A stretch of DNA of 64,000 nt from an uncultured Pelagibacteraceae bacterium. Lineage in GTDB: Bacteria > Pseudomonadota > Alphaproteobacteria > Pelagibacterales > Pelagibacteraceae. Of the stretch, positions 9,022 through 20,538 are shown one piece after another (within the stretch, counting starts at the first letter, position 1; each line of letters begins with the position of its first letter). The stretch is from NCBI GenBank assembly GCA_902611145.1, contig CACLYO010000002.1, positions 62,001 to 126,000 on the forward strand. Reading direction: 5' to 3'. Made by a program: the position numbers and the translations under genes. The notes beneath the pieces were generated by a model. It saw nothing but the letters and a program-made list of their open reading frames with translations, had not been told where the DNA came from and did no database searches.

Positions 9022-11741
9022 CTTTGTCTTTCACATTTGTCTTTTCTTATTTTCCAACAAACATTACACTTTTCCCCTTCTGCCTTAAATGTTTCCACTG
9101 ATATTTCTTCTTTAGATGTTTTATCCAAAAGTATATTGGCACCTGATGTTATACAAATTTCTGAAAAATCATATTTATTTGCTAAATTATAATAGTCATT
9201 ATCTAGTTTAACTTTAATTACTGCCTCAAGGCTGGAGCCGATTAATTTTTCTGCTCTTTTTGTTTCTATGCTTGCATTAACTGCATTTCTTATTTTAATT
9301 AATTTATCCCAATTTTTTTCGATAATTTCATTGTTCCAATTATTGGGAATCTTTGGAAATTTCTTAAGATGAATACTGCTCACTTGGTTTTCATTTAATA
9401 ATTTAAAAATTTCTTCAGTTGTAAAAGATAAAATTGGGGCAAACCATTTTAATAAGCAATCAAGAATAATATTTAGAACGATAATACAGTCTTTTCTTTT
9501 TTTTGTTTCTTTGCTATCGCAATAAAGAGAGTCTTTTCTGATATCAAAATAAAAAGAAGATAAATCAACCGTACAAAAAATTAATAACTCCTTATATAAA
9601 GTATGAAAATTGTAAGATTTAAAGTTCTTTTGAAATTTATTGTTTAAAGCAGAAACCTTATGCAGCATATACTGTTCTAATTCTGGAAGTTTAGCTATAT
9701 CTACATTTTTAAAATCAATTTCTGAAAATTTATCATTTAGATTGCCCATCAAATATCTAAATGTATTTCTTATCTTTCTATAAGCTTCAGCATGCTGTTC
9801 TAGTATAGAATAATCAATTCTTAAATCCTCAGCATAATCAGAAGAAGATACCCAAATTCTTAAAATATCTGCACCATATTTTTTTAAAATATCATCTGGA
9901 GAAATTACATTTCCTGTAGACTTTGACATTTTAAGACCCTTACCATCAACTACAAATCCATGAGATAAAATTGATTCAAATGGTGCTTTTCCTCTAGTCC
10001 CACATGATTCCAAAAGAGAAGAATGAAACCATCCTCTATGTTGATCTGAACCTTCAAGATACATAGAGGCAGGCCATTTTAAATCTTTTCTTTTTTCAAG
10101 TACGTAGGCATGGGTTGAACCACTATCAAACCAAACTTCTACAATATCAGTCATTTTTTTATAATCTTCACTTTTATATTTTTTTCCTAAAAATTTTTGT
10201 GTATCTCCTTCAAACCAACAATCAGCTCCTTCTTTTTCAAATATATTTGCAATATTATTTGTAACTTCATCATCAATTAAAACTTCGTTTGTTTTTTTAG
10301 ATAGAAAAACAGGAATAGGCACGCCCCATACTCTTTGCCTTGAAACACACCAGTCAGGTCTAAGTTCAATCATTGATCTTAGCCTTTCTTTTCCTTTATT
10401 TGGGTAAAAATTAGTATCATCAATTGCTTTTAAAGCTTTTTTTCTCAAACTATGGCTTTCCATGGATATAAACCATTGGGGTGTCGCTCTATGAACTAAA
10501 GGAGCTTTTGAGCGCCAAGAATGAGGATAAGAATGAATTAACTCTCCATTAGATAATAATTTATTTTGCTCTTTTAATTTTTCTATAACCATTTTATTCG
10601 CTTTAAAAATATGTATTCCTTCAAACATTGGAACGTGCTTTGTGTATTTTCCATCATCATCAACTGTTTCTTCCGCTTTAATATTATTTTTTAAACATAA
10701 GTTAAAATCATCAGGTCCATGGCTAGGCGCACAATGAACAATACCAGAGCCTTGTTCTATAGTTACAAAATTTGCATCTAGCATAGGTATATCATAATCA
10801 AAACCAATTTTTGATAATGGATGACTACATATAGTTCCTTTAAAATCTTTTCCTGAAAAAGTTAAAACTTTACTGAACTTCTTAATATTACAATCCTCTA
10901 ATAAAGGCTTAAGCAAATCCTCTGCTACTATTATCTTTTTATCTTTAAAATCTGTTTGATCTTCTATTTTAATAATTACATATTTTAAGTTTTCATTATA
11001 AGCTAAAGCTCTATTAGCTGGTATTGTCCAAGGAGTTGTTGTCCAAATTATAACTTCACTATTTAAAAGTTTTTCATTTTTTGATTTTTTGATACTAAAT
11101 GCTGCATAAATTGTATCAGATTTATGATCCTTATATTCAACTTCTGCATCTGCTAAAGCTGTTTTTTCTACTGTTGACCAAAGTACAGGTTTATAACCTC
11201 TATAAAGACTGCCTTCTTTTAAAAATTTTCCTAACTCTCTAACTATTTGAGCTTCCGCATCAAAGGTCATTGTAGAATAATAATTTTCCCAATCTCCTAT
11301 TACTCCAAGTCTTTTAAACTGTTTTTTATGCACCTCTATCCATTTAGTTGCAAATTCTCTACATTCTTTTCTAAATTCATTTACAGGAACTTCATTTTTA
11401 TTTTTTTTATTTTTTTTATATTGTTCTTCAATCTTCCACTCAATTGGTAAACCATGGCAGTCCCAACCTGGAACATATGCAGAATCTTCTCCATTCATTT
11501 GATGAAATTTTGTAACTATATCTTTTAAAATTTTATTTAAAGCAGTGCCCATATGAATGTTTCCATTTGCATATGGTGGACCATCATGAAGAACGAATTT
11601 TTTATTTCCTTTATTTTCTTCTCTCAGTTTTTTATATAAATTAATTTTATCCCAATAATCAACTAAACTAGGCTCTTTAGTTGGGAGGTTAGCCTTCATT
11701 GAAAAAGCAGTTTTTGGAAGATTTATATGTTCCTTGCTCAT
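9003..11741 (-). CDS. ileS: Isoleucyl-tRNA synthetase
   Basis: HDGPPYANGNIHMGTALNKILKD, KMSKSTGNV, C-terminal CNVCWK zinc motif. Confidence 0.97.
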   Translation of the reverse strand: MSKEHINLPKTAFSMKANLPTKEPSLVDYWDKINLYKKLREENKGNKKFVLHDGPPYANGNIHMGTALNKILKDIVTKFHQMNGEDSAYVPGWDCHGLPIEWKIEEQYKKNKKNKNEVPVNEFRKECREFATKWIEVHKKQFKRLGVIGDWENYYSTMTFDAEAQIVRELGKFLKEGSLYRGYKPVLWSTVEKTALADAEVEYKDHKSDTIYAAFSIKKSKNEKLLNSEVIIWTTTPWTIPANRALAYNENLKYVIIKIEDQTDFKDKKIIVAEDLLKPLLEDCNIKKFSKVLTFSGKDFKGTICSHPLSKIGFDYDIPMLDANFVTIEQGSGIVHCAPSHGPDDFNLCLKNNIKAEETVDDDGKYTKHVPMFEGIHIFKANKMVIEKLKEQNKLLSNGELIHSYPHSWRSKAPLVHRATPQWFISMESHSLRKKALKAIDDTNFYPNKGKERLRSMIELRPDWCVSRQRVWGVPIPVFLSKKTNEVLIDDEVTNNIANIFEKEGADCWFEGDTQKFLGKKYKSEDYKKMTDIVEVWFDSGSTHAYVLEKRKDLKWPASMYLEGSDQHRGWFHSSLLESCGTRGKAPFESILSHGFVVDGKGLKMSKSTGNVISPDDILKKYGADILRIWVSSSDYAEDLRIDYSILEQHAEAYRKIRNTFRYLMGNLNDKFSEIDFKNVDIAKLPELEQYMLHKVSALNNKFQKNFKSYNFHTLYKELLIFCTVDLSSFYFDIRKDSLYCDSKETKKRKDCIIVLNIILDCLLKWFAPILSFTTEEIFKLLNENQVSSIHLKKFPKIPNNWNNEIIEKNWDKLIKIRNAVNASIETKRAEKLIGSSLEAVIKVKLDNDYYNLANKYDFSEICITSGANILLDKTSKEEISVETFKAEGEKCNVCWKIRKDKCERQRCPLKK

Positions 11742-11747
11742 AAAATA

Positions 11748-12677
11748 TTATGTTCTTTTTGCACTTTTTATATCCAATTTAATTTGTTTTTTTAACTGAT
11801 CCATTCCTTTAAATTTTTTTTCACCTCTAATAAATTTTATAAATTCTACTGTCAATTTCTTATTATAAAGATTTCTAGAAAAATTAAATATATTTACTTC
11901 TAAAAGAATTTTTTTTTGTTTAAAAGTTGGCCTGTAACCCAAATTAGCAATACCTTTTAAGATTTTGTTGTTATTTGGAATATTCACTTTGACAGCATAT
12001 ACACCTGGTCTTGCAATAATATAATTTTTAATATCAATATTACACGTTGGGAAACCAATTTTTTTTCCCATATTTCTACCTTTCTCAACAACTCCTTCTA
12101 TAGACCAGCTTCTATTTAAATAATTATTCGCTAAATTTAATTTTCCGACTGCCAAAAGTTTTCTTATTAAAGTTGATGATATTGTTTTATTTTTTTTCTT
12201 TAATGTGGGTGGATTAATTATTTTATAGTTATATTTTTTTTCTAATAATTTTAATAATTTCACATCTCCTTCTCTTTTATTGCCGAATTTGAAATTATTG
12301 CTAACAAAAATAATTTTAGGATTTAACTTTTTATAAATTATTTCACTAACAAACTTATTACATTTAATTTTAGAAAATTTTTTATCAAATTTCTTATTTA
12401 TTACAAAATCTACTTTGAATTTCTTAAATATATTTAGCTTTTGATTTAAATTTGAAATTCTATAATTTTTAAGTTTTTTATTAAAAAACATTTTTGGAAT
12501 TGGATCAAAGGTAACTACACCAATTTTTAATTTTTTTTTTTTTTTATATTTTTTTGCTTTATCAAATAATTTTTGATGCCCTAGGTGAACACCATCAAAA
12601 TTTCCTATAAGTATTATAGATTTCTGATGTTTTTTTTTTATATTAAAATTTTTATAATAAGTTAATTTTTTTACCAT
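11748..12677 (-). CDS. ribF: Bifunctional riboflavin kinase/FAD synthetase
   Basis: IGNFDGVHLGHQKL, SSTLIRKLL, GRNMGKKIGFPTCNI, ANLGYRPTF motifs. Confidence 0.93.
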   Translation of the reverse strand: MVKKLTYYKNFNIKKKHQKSIILIGNFDGVHLGHQKLFDKAKKYKKKKKLKIGVVTFDPIPKMFFNKKLKNYRISNLNQKLNIFKKFKVDFVINKKFDKKFSKIKCNKFVSEIIYKKLNPKIIFVSNNFKFGNKREGDVKLLKLLEKKYNYKIINPPTLKKKNKTISSTLIRKLLAVGKLNLANNYLNRSWSIEGVVEKGRNMGKKIGFPTCNIDIKNYIIARPGVYAVKVNIPNNNKILKGIANLGYRPTFKQKKILLEVNIFNFSRNLYNKKLTVEFIKFIRGEKKFKGMDQLKKQIKLDIKSAKRT

Positions 12678-13513
12678 TTTAATTTTGACTGAATATAATC
12701 AACCTTCACATTATAACTTTCAAATAAATTATTTAAATTATTCTTTGCTTCATTTTTATGAATTCCACTGGATATAAACAAGGAATTAAAATTTTGAATA
12801 TTTGCCCCTTTTATATCTGTATTTAAATTATCACCTACACATAAAATTTTTTTATTTTTAATTGTCCTTGCTTGCGTGTAGACTAAGGGATAAGGTTTAC
12901 CAAAATAATCAACCTTCCCACCTAATTCCTCAAATATTTTAGCGATAGAGCCAGCGCAAAATTCTGTTTCATTACCTCTATCAACTATTAAATCTGGATT
13001 TGTACAAACCATTTTTTTGGATATTTTATTTTCAAATAATTTTTTATAATAATCTAATTGATCTTCATGATCATCAAATAATCCTGTACACAACAAAAAA
13101 TCTGAGTCTTCTATTTTTTCAACTTTGTTTTTTTCAAATAATTTAAACAAATCAAAATCTCTAGGTGGTCCAATGTGAAAAAATTTTAAATCTTTACAAT
13201 TGTTATGCAAATAATTTAGTGCAGCCTCTCCAGAAGTATAAACATTTTTACATTTCTCATTATCAAGTCCCATTTTTTTTAAAAATTTTACAACAGTACT
13301 ATTGGGTCTTGGTGCATTAGTTAATAAAACATATTCCTTATTTATTTCCTTAAGCTCATCTAGAGCTTGAATTGAATCTTCAAATAATCTAATTCCGTTA
13401 TGAACTACCCCCCATATATCTATAAAAAAAAGATCAAATTTGTAAGCTATAGATTTAAGTCCTTTATCATCTAAATTAGTGGTCATCATGAACATATAAC
13501 TTAAAAATATCAA
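12671..13513 (-). CDS. HAD-superfamily hydrolase (NagD/TIGR01459-like)
   Basis: FFIDIWGVVHNG, VLLTNAPRP, GKPYPLVYT, CVGDNLNTDIKGA motifs. Confidence 0.85.
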   Translation of the reverse strand: MIFLSYMFMMTTNLDDKGLKSIAYKFDLFFIDIWGVVHNGIRLFEDSIQALDELKEINKEYVLLTNAPRPNSTVVKFLKKMGLDNEKCKNVYTSGEAALNYLHNNCKDLKFFHIGPPRDFDLFKLFEKNKVEKIEDSDFLLCTGLFDDHEDQLDYYKKLFENKISKKMVCTNPDLIVDRGNETEFCAGSIAKIFEELGGKVDYFGKPYPLVYTQARTIKNKKILCVGDNLNTDIKGANIQNFNSLFISSGIHKNEAKNNLNNLFESYNVKVDYIQSKLKW

Positions 13514-13555
13514 TATTTCTTAGTTTTTTTGCACCTTATAAATTTTATTAAGTAC

Positions 13556-13584
13556 CTTGAAATAATACATTTCTGTCTTTATAT
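13556..13584 (+). promoter_or_regulatory. Candidate RpoH (sigma-32)-type promoter of groESL
   Basis: CTTGAAA at 13556 followed at 17-18 nt by CTTTATAT, resembling alphaproteobacterial CTTG-N17/18-CYTATNT; upstream of groES. Confidence 0.5.
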
Positions 13585-13610
13585 GATCACCATATTTATA
13601 GGAGTTTTAT

Positions 13611-13904
13611 ATGAAATTTAAACCGCTACACGATAGAGTTTTAATAGAAGTTTTAGACAGCAGTGAAAAAACTGCTGGAGGAATCATAATTCCAGATACA
13701 GCACAAGAAAAACCTCAAGAAGGAAAAGTAGTTGCTGTTGGAGGTGGAGCAAAAACTGAAGATGGTAAAATTATTCCAATGGATGTTAAAGTAGGTGACA
13801 AAGTTCTTTTTGGAAAATGGTCTGGTACAGAAATCAAAATTGATGGCAAAGAATACAGCATAATGAAAGAATCTGACATTATGGGTATTTCAACTAAAAA
13901 ATAA
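13611..13904 (+). CDS. groES: Co-chaperonin GroES
   Basis: [46 protein letters not shown]. Confidence 0.98.
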   Translation: MKFKPLHDRVLIEVLDSSEKTAGGIIIPDTAQEKPQEGKVVAVGGGAKTEDGKIIPMDVKVGDKVLFGKWSGTEIKIDGKEYSIMKESDIMGISTKK

Positions 13905-13917
13905 CAATTAAAAATAA

Positions 13918-15585
<1,668 letters not shown>

Positions 15586-15610
15586 TACCTCTCATATAAT
15601 CAAAATTCAA

Positions 15611-15640
15611 AAGCCCCCAATTAATGGGGGCTTTTTTTTT
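15611..15640 (+). terminator. Rho-independent terminator after groEL
   Basis: AAGCCCCCA-attaa-TGGGGGCTT followed by a T run. Confidence 0.93.
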
Positions 15641-15838
15641 ACTTTTAAAATATAACAATTTAAGGAGAATAATATTAAATTAATTAATTATTTTTTTTTC
15701 AAGGTGGATGAAAGGTTAATCTTACAAATTTGTGCAATCTTTTTCTTAGAAACCACATATGATTCTTTGTATCAATTTAAATAAGTTGTAAAAATCACTT
15801 AATTGTTGAAATACAATTGAATTATTTTTAATAACAAT

Positions 15839-16486
15839 TTAACTAAATATTCTTGCAACTAAAAATAAACCAAGGGCAACTGATGGACCAATGCCAAATG
15901 CAAATAATAATGTGCCCACACCTACTGTTCCGCCCAAATACCAACCGATAGAAACTACTGTAATTTCTAAAAATGCCCTTACTAATGCAATTGGCAAGTT
16001 AGTTTTTTCTTGAAGTCCTGTCATTAAGCCGTCTCTTGGTCCCGGTCCTAGATTGGCAATTAAGTAAAAACCACTTCCAAGTCCTACTAACAAAACTGCA
16101 ACTATAGCTAGTAAAATTTTTGATAAGAAAGCTTCTGGCGTTTCCACATAGGTTAAACAAGTATCTATCATTAAGGCAATTATTACTGCATTTAAAATGG
16201 TTCCAATTCCTGGTTTTTGACTTAAAAAAATCCAAAGAAAAATAACAAATAAACTTATAAAAAAAGTTATTAAACCAATTGAAAAATCTACTTTAAGAGA
16301 TATTCCCTGAGCTAAAACACTCCATGGAGAGGCACCCATATAAGATACGAGTAACAAACCCTCGCCTATTCCAAATAAAGTCAATCCAAAACATAAAAAT
16401 AAAAAAGTTAATAATTTGGGTTTAAAGTTCAGTGGCTTATTTGAACTCCAAGATGTTCTAGGGATATTTTTAATAGTTAAAAACAT
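15839..16486 (-). CDS. YczE/YitT-like integral membrane protein
   Basis: Multiple TM segments; GASPWSVLAQGIS, NLGPGPRDGLMTGL motifs typical of YczE-like proteins. Confidence 0.7.
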   Translation of the reverse strand: MFLTIKNIPRTSWSSNKPLNFKPKLLTFLFLCFGLTLFGIGEGLLLVSYMGASPWSVLAQGISLKVDFSIGLITFFISLFVIFLWIFLSQKPGIGTILNAVIIALMIDTCLTYVETPEAFLSKILLAIVAVLLVGLGSGFYLIANLGPGPRDGLMTGLQEKTNLPIALVRAFLEITVVSIGWYLGGTVGVGTLLFAFGIGPSVALGLFLVARIFS

Positions 16487-16537
16487 TATTTAATAATAAT
16501 ACTTTCCCATTTCAATTAAGTCTAATAGTTTAAAAAA

Positions 16538-17218
16538 ATGAGAAAATTTTCTATTTTTTTGATCCTATTAATATTTCCTTTTAAAACATTATCTCATAAC
16601 GATCATTACAAAAATATCAACAAAATTGAAATGGAAATAGTAAAAGATGGAAAAGTAATTGGTTATTGTAATTATGAATTTTTTCATAAAGATAAATCTT
16701 TAGAAGTTAAAAATATTACCGAATTCGAAGTAAAAATATTTGGGGTAAAAGTTTTTTCAATTTCTAGCCATGCCGTAGAGAAATATGAAAATGATCAATT
16801 AATATATTTTAAATCCAAAACTATGCAGAATGATAAAAAAAAATTTGTTGATTTGAAATATGAAAAAAATAAAAATAATTTTTTAATACATGGTTCTTCA
16901 TACAAAGGGAATGCTAGCTTAAATAATGTAATTGGAAGTTGGTGGAATCATAAAATTCTAGAAAGTGACAGTCAGATTAGCCCATTATCTGGAAGTATAA
17001 AAACACAAACAGTTACATTTATAGCTAAAGAAAAAATAGATCTTTATGGAAAAGAATATTTAGCTCATAGATTTAAACTAAAATCTAAAGATTTAGATAT
17101 ATCTGAAGACAAGAAATTAGATTTTGACATATGGTTTGAGCCAAAAAGCAATTTAATTTTAAAAGTTGGGTATAACAAAATGGGTTATTGGGAATATAAA
17201 CTAAAAAATTTGAAATAA
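16538..17218 (+). CDS. Secreted/periplasmic DUF6134-like protein
   Basis: N-terminal signal peptide; GSWWNHKIL and LDFDIWFEPKSNLILKVGY segments. Confidence 0.55.
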   Translation: MRKFSIFLILLIFPFKTLSHNDHYKNINKIEMEIVKDGKVIGYCNYEFFHKDKSLEVKNITEFEVKIFGVKVFSISSHAVEKYENDQLIYFKSKTMQNDKKKFVDLKYEKNKNNFLIHGSSYKGNASLNNVIGSWWNHKILESDSQISPLSGSIKTQTVTFIAKEKIDLYGKEYLAHRFKLKSKDLDISEDKKLDFDIWFEPKSNLILKVGYNKMGYWEYKLKNLK

Positions 17219-17227
17219 TAATTATTT

Positions 17228-18376
17228 CTAATCTTCTTTTTTCTTTCTTATTTTTGCTATTAATTGAGTTAATGAGTCGACCATTAAATCCGATGCTTTA
17301 AAAATTTCTGTTGATTTAAATTCATGAGATAAATTTTTTTCTAGATTTGTTTTATCTTCAATTACAATTCCTTCATCAGGTGAATTATTTTTTATATAAA
17401 TTAATAATAACCATTTATCATCATCACTCTCGTCCCATTTAACAAAAATCTCTCCAGTTTCAAATCTTCGATCTATACATCTCAAAATTGACATGTGTCT
17501 CGTAATGTAACGTTTATTTAATTGAAAAACTAAACTACTTGAACTTCTATAAAAACTTTCAAGTGCAAACTCAATTTTTTGTCTTGAAATTGTATAATCT
17601 CTTTCTTTTTGAAGGAGGGTTTCTCTATCTTCATCACCTTGAATTTTTACTCCTAATGCCTCTACTCTCTCTCTAATTTTCTGGTCTCTTATTATTCGAT
17701 ATTTTTCTTTTAATTTATCTATTCTTTCTTGTAAGCTTGAATAATCTTCTCTCTGTTCTCGTAATGAAACTTTTTCTAGTTGCTCGAGCTCTTTAATTTC
17801 TCTAATTCTAAATTTCTCAATTTGTTTTTCAATTTTTAATTGCTCAAGAAATTTTCTTTGTTTTTCAGCTTGTTCTTGACGAATGATAGCTTGTTCTTTT
17901 CTTAAAAATATTTTTATATCTTTGGTTCTTTCTTTTTCCAACCTTATTTCATCTTTAAGCATTTGTTCTTTAAGCTTTATTTTTAATTCCTTTTCAGTTT
18001 TTATTTTATTTTGTCTTTCTATTTTTTCATTTTCAATTCTCTCTAGCTCATTCAGCTTTCTTATTCTTTTTTGTTCATCTTTTAAAACCTCATATTTACT
18101 GATTGTATCGGATACTTTTTGAAAAAATTTTTGTAAAAAATTGTCAATAGCTACAAAAGGATTAAACTTAATTTTAAATTCTGGCTTTAATGAGTTTTGC
18201 AATTCAATGATTTTTAGTAAAAATTTATCGCTTTTTTTTGCTATTTTTATTGGCTTTTTTTTCTTTGTTTTTATTTTTTTTTGTTTTTTTATAGATTTTT
18301 TTTTTCTTATTATTCTATTTTTTTTATACTTTCTTTTTCTTATTTTTTTCTGAACTTTTTTTTTCTTTTTTTTCAT
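17228..18376 (-). CDS. Uncharacterised protein: lysine/arginine-rich N-terminal tail, long charged coiled coil, distinct C-terminal domain
   Basis: 382-aa ORF beginning MKKKKKKVQKKIRKRKYKKNRIIRKKK; heptad-like E/K/Q/L-rich middle; non-repetitive C-terminus. Confidence 0.7.
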   Translation of the reverse strand: MKKKKKKVQKKIRKRKYKKNRIIRKKKSIKKQKKIKTKKKKPIKIAKKSDKFLLKIIELQNSLKPEFKIKFNPFVAIDNFLQKFFQKVSDTISKYEVLKDEQKRIRKLNELERIENEKIERQNKIKTEKELKIKLKEQMLKDEIRLEKERTKDIKIFLRKEQAIIRQEQAEKQRKFLEQLKIEKQIEKFRIREIKELEQLEKVSLREQREDYSSLQERIDKLKEKYRIIRDQKIRERVEALGVKIQGDEDRETLLQKERDYTISRQKIEFALESFYRSSSSLVFQLNKRYITRHMSILRCIDRRFETGEIFVKWDESDDDKWLLLIYIKNNSPDEGIVIEDKTNLEKNLSHEFKSTEIFKASDLMVDSLTQLIAKIRKKKED

Positions 18377-18403
18377 ATCGCTGGAAACTCAAGATTTATC
18401 AAT

Positions 18404-19600
18404 TTATTTTTGATAAATATAGTCTCTTGTGCTAGATACAGTTGTAAATTTTTTACTTAATTGAAATTGAAATACAACCTGGTCTCCCCATTTAAAAGCC
18501 ATTTCACAGCCAGTTAAATAAAATTCCCACATTCTAAAAAATTTTTCATCAAACATTTGTAAAACCTCCGTCTTTTTACTAAAAAATCTTTCTTTCCAAT
18601 GTCTTAACGTATGAGAATAATGCATTCTTAAAACTTCCATATCAGAAATTATTAGTCCAGACTTTTCAATGGGATTCGCTACTTCACTCAAGCTAGGTGT
18701 GTAACCTCCAGGGAAAATATATTTTGTAACCCATGGATGTGGATTTCTAGGAGGATGAACCGAACCAATTGTATGAATAAGTGCAACTCCATCTTCATTA
18801 AGTAGTTTTGAAACAGTATTAAAATAGGTTTTATAAAATTTTCTTCCTACATGCTCTAACATCCCAACACTCACTATTCTGTCAAACTTTTCATTAAGCT
18901 CCCTATAATCCATCAATCTAAATTGAACTTGATTTTCTAAATTTAGTTCTTTTGCTTTTTGTCTGCTGTATTGTAATTGATTTTCAGAAAGTGTAATTCC
19001 AATGACTTCGCATTTAGTTTTTTGTGCAATATCGATTGCAAGAGTTCCCCAGCCACTTCCGATGTCTAAAACTTTTTGGTTAGATTTTAAATTAAGTTTT
19101 TTAATAATATGATCTATTTTATTATTTTGAGCATCTTCTAATGTATCATTTTCACTTTTAAAATATGCGCAAGAGTACTGTCTTTTTTTATCTAAAAATA
19201 AATCATATAATTTTTCAGAAATATCATAATGATGAGCTACATTTTTTTTCGATTTTTCTGCTAAATTAAAACTAGTTAAAAACCTATAAGTTCCTCTAAC
19301 TTTATTTAGAATTTTACTAAATTTATTTATTTCCCCTCTTCTGCCAAGATTTTCCATAGTCAAATCTAAAAAGTCAGTCAAAGTTCCATTTTCAATTACC
19401 AAAGATCCATTTGTGTATGCTTCACCGAAATGTAAATCTGGATGAAGTAGTAATTTATAATGTAATTTTTTATCTAATAGTTTTAATGTAATTGGATTTT
19501 CTTTTTTTGGTTCACCAATATTGTATTTATTTTTATTTGCATCTATTAGTACAAAGCCATTTTTTTTAATTAAACTATCTAAGAATTTTGCAAGATACAT
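18404..19600 (-). CDS. cfa: Cyclopropane-fatty-acyl-phospholipid synthase family methyltransferase
   Basis: HHYDISEKLYDLFLD, VLDIGSGWGTLAI, SVGMLEHVGRKFY motifs. Confidence 0.92.
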   Translation of the reverse strand: MYLAKFLDSLIKKNGFVLIDANKNKYNIGEPKKENPITLKLLDKKLHYKLLLHPDLHFGEAYTNGSLVIENGTLTDFLDLTMENLGRRGEINKFSKILNKVRGTYRFLTSFNLAEKSKKNVAHHYDISEKLYDLFLDKKRQYSCAYFKSENDTLEDAQNNKIDHIIKKLNLKSNQKVLDIGSGWGTLAIDIAQKTKCEVIGITLSENQLQYSRQKAKELNLENQVQFRLMDYRELNEKFDRIVSVGMLEHVGRKFYKTYFNTVSKLLNEDGVALIHTIGSVHPPRNPHPWVTKYIFPGGYTPSLSEVANPIEKSGLIISDMEVLRMHYSHTLRHWKERFFSKKTEVLQMFDEKFFRMWEFYLTGCEMAFKWGDQVVFQFQLSKKFTTVSSTRDYIYQK

Positions 19601-19602
19601 TG

Positions 19603-20487
19603 TTATGCTACTTTTAAAAATTTTGAGTTAAAATCTAATTTATTTAGTTCTTCAAATAATTTTTCTTTCTCTCCTAAATCTAATAATGATAGAGGAGGCA
19701 AGATATTTTTAAAACAATTATCAGAATCTGATAAAAAAGAATGCATTCCAGAAATTAAATTGTATTTGTCAAATGCCGCTCTAACATTACAAAGTTTTTC
19801 ATTATATTTTTGGTCTTTTTTGTTTTTGTAATCATCATAAACTCTTCGAGACAAATTAGCAGTAACATTGCAAGTTGCAGTTATAATTCCTGAACAACCA
19901 AGCTCAAGCCCTTTTAATAGTTTTAATTCCGAACCAGGTAAAATTGAAAAATTATCTATATTCAAATTTTCATATAAATTATATGTACTATCTTTTACTC
20001 CAATAATCTGTTCAGGATATTTTTTTACTAAAGTTTCAACACATTCTATACTAAATTTGTATCCACATAATTTTTCAAAATTATATAAAATTATTTTACA
20101 GTCTGATATATTTTCAATAAGTTTATTATAAAAATTTATAACGTCTTTATCTTTATAAAAATAATATGCTGGAGGCATAATTAGAAATTTTTTCATATCC
20201 AATAATTGGCTAGTCTTCATTAAAAGAATTGTGTCATTTAAAGAGTTAAAACCAGTTCCAACAATAAAATTTTCTTTATATTTACTTTTTGATAATTGTT
20301 CGATTAATTTAATTTTTTCCTCTAAAGAAATTAGTTGTGCCTGGCCAGTGCTGCCTAGTATAGCCACACCATGACATCCTTGATCAATCAAATTTTCTGC
20401 ATGCTTTATAGTTTTGCTTATATCTAATCTTAAATTTTTATCTAGAATAGATACTGAAGCCGCATAAATGCCATTAATTTCGCTCAT
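19603..20487 (-). CDS. Dihydrodipicolinate synthase / N-acetylneuraminate lyase family protein
   Basis: GCHGVAILGSTGQAQLISLEEK, PPAYYFY, ILYNFEKL, IGVKDST; (beta/alpha)8 Schiff-base aldolase family; substrate not assignable. Confidence 0.8.
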   Translation of the reverse strand: MSEINGIYAASVSILDKNLRLDISKTIKHAENLIDQGCHGVAILGSTGQAQLISLEEKIKLIEQLSKSKYKENFIVGTGFNSLNDTILLMKTSQLLDMKKFLIMPPAYYFYKDKDVINFYNKLIENISDCKIILYNFEKLCGYKFSIECVETLVKKYPEQIIGVKDSTYNLYENLNIDNFSILPGSELKLLKGLELGCSGIITATCNVTANLSRRVYDDYKNKKDQKYNEKLCNVRAAFDKYNLISGMHSFLSDSDNCFKNILPPLSLLDLGEKEKLFEELNKLDFNSKFLKVA

Positions 20488-20538
20488 AAATAAAACTTAT
20501 ATAAAAAAAAAAATTTAGTAAAGATTATAAGATATTTT

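Noticed and set aside
17883-18353. Two plus-strand F/S/L-rich ORFs (17883-18122, 18141-18353) that look like membrane peptides
   Set aside because: Reverse complement of a Lys/Glu-rich coiled-coil gene necessarily reads Phe/Ser/Leu-rich; artefact
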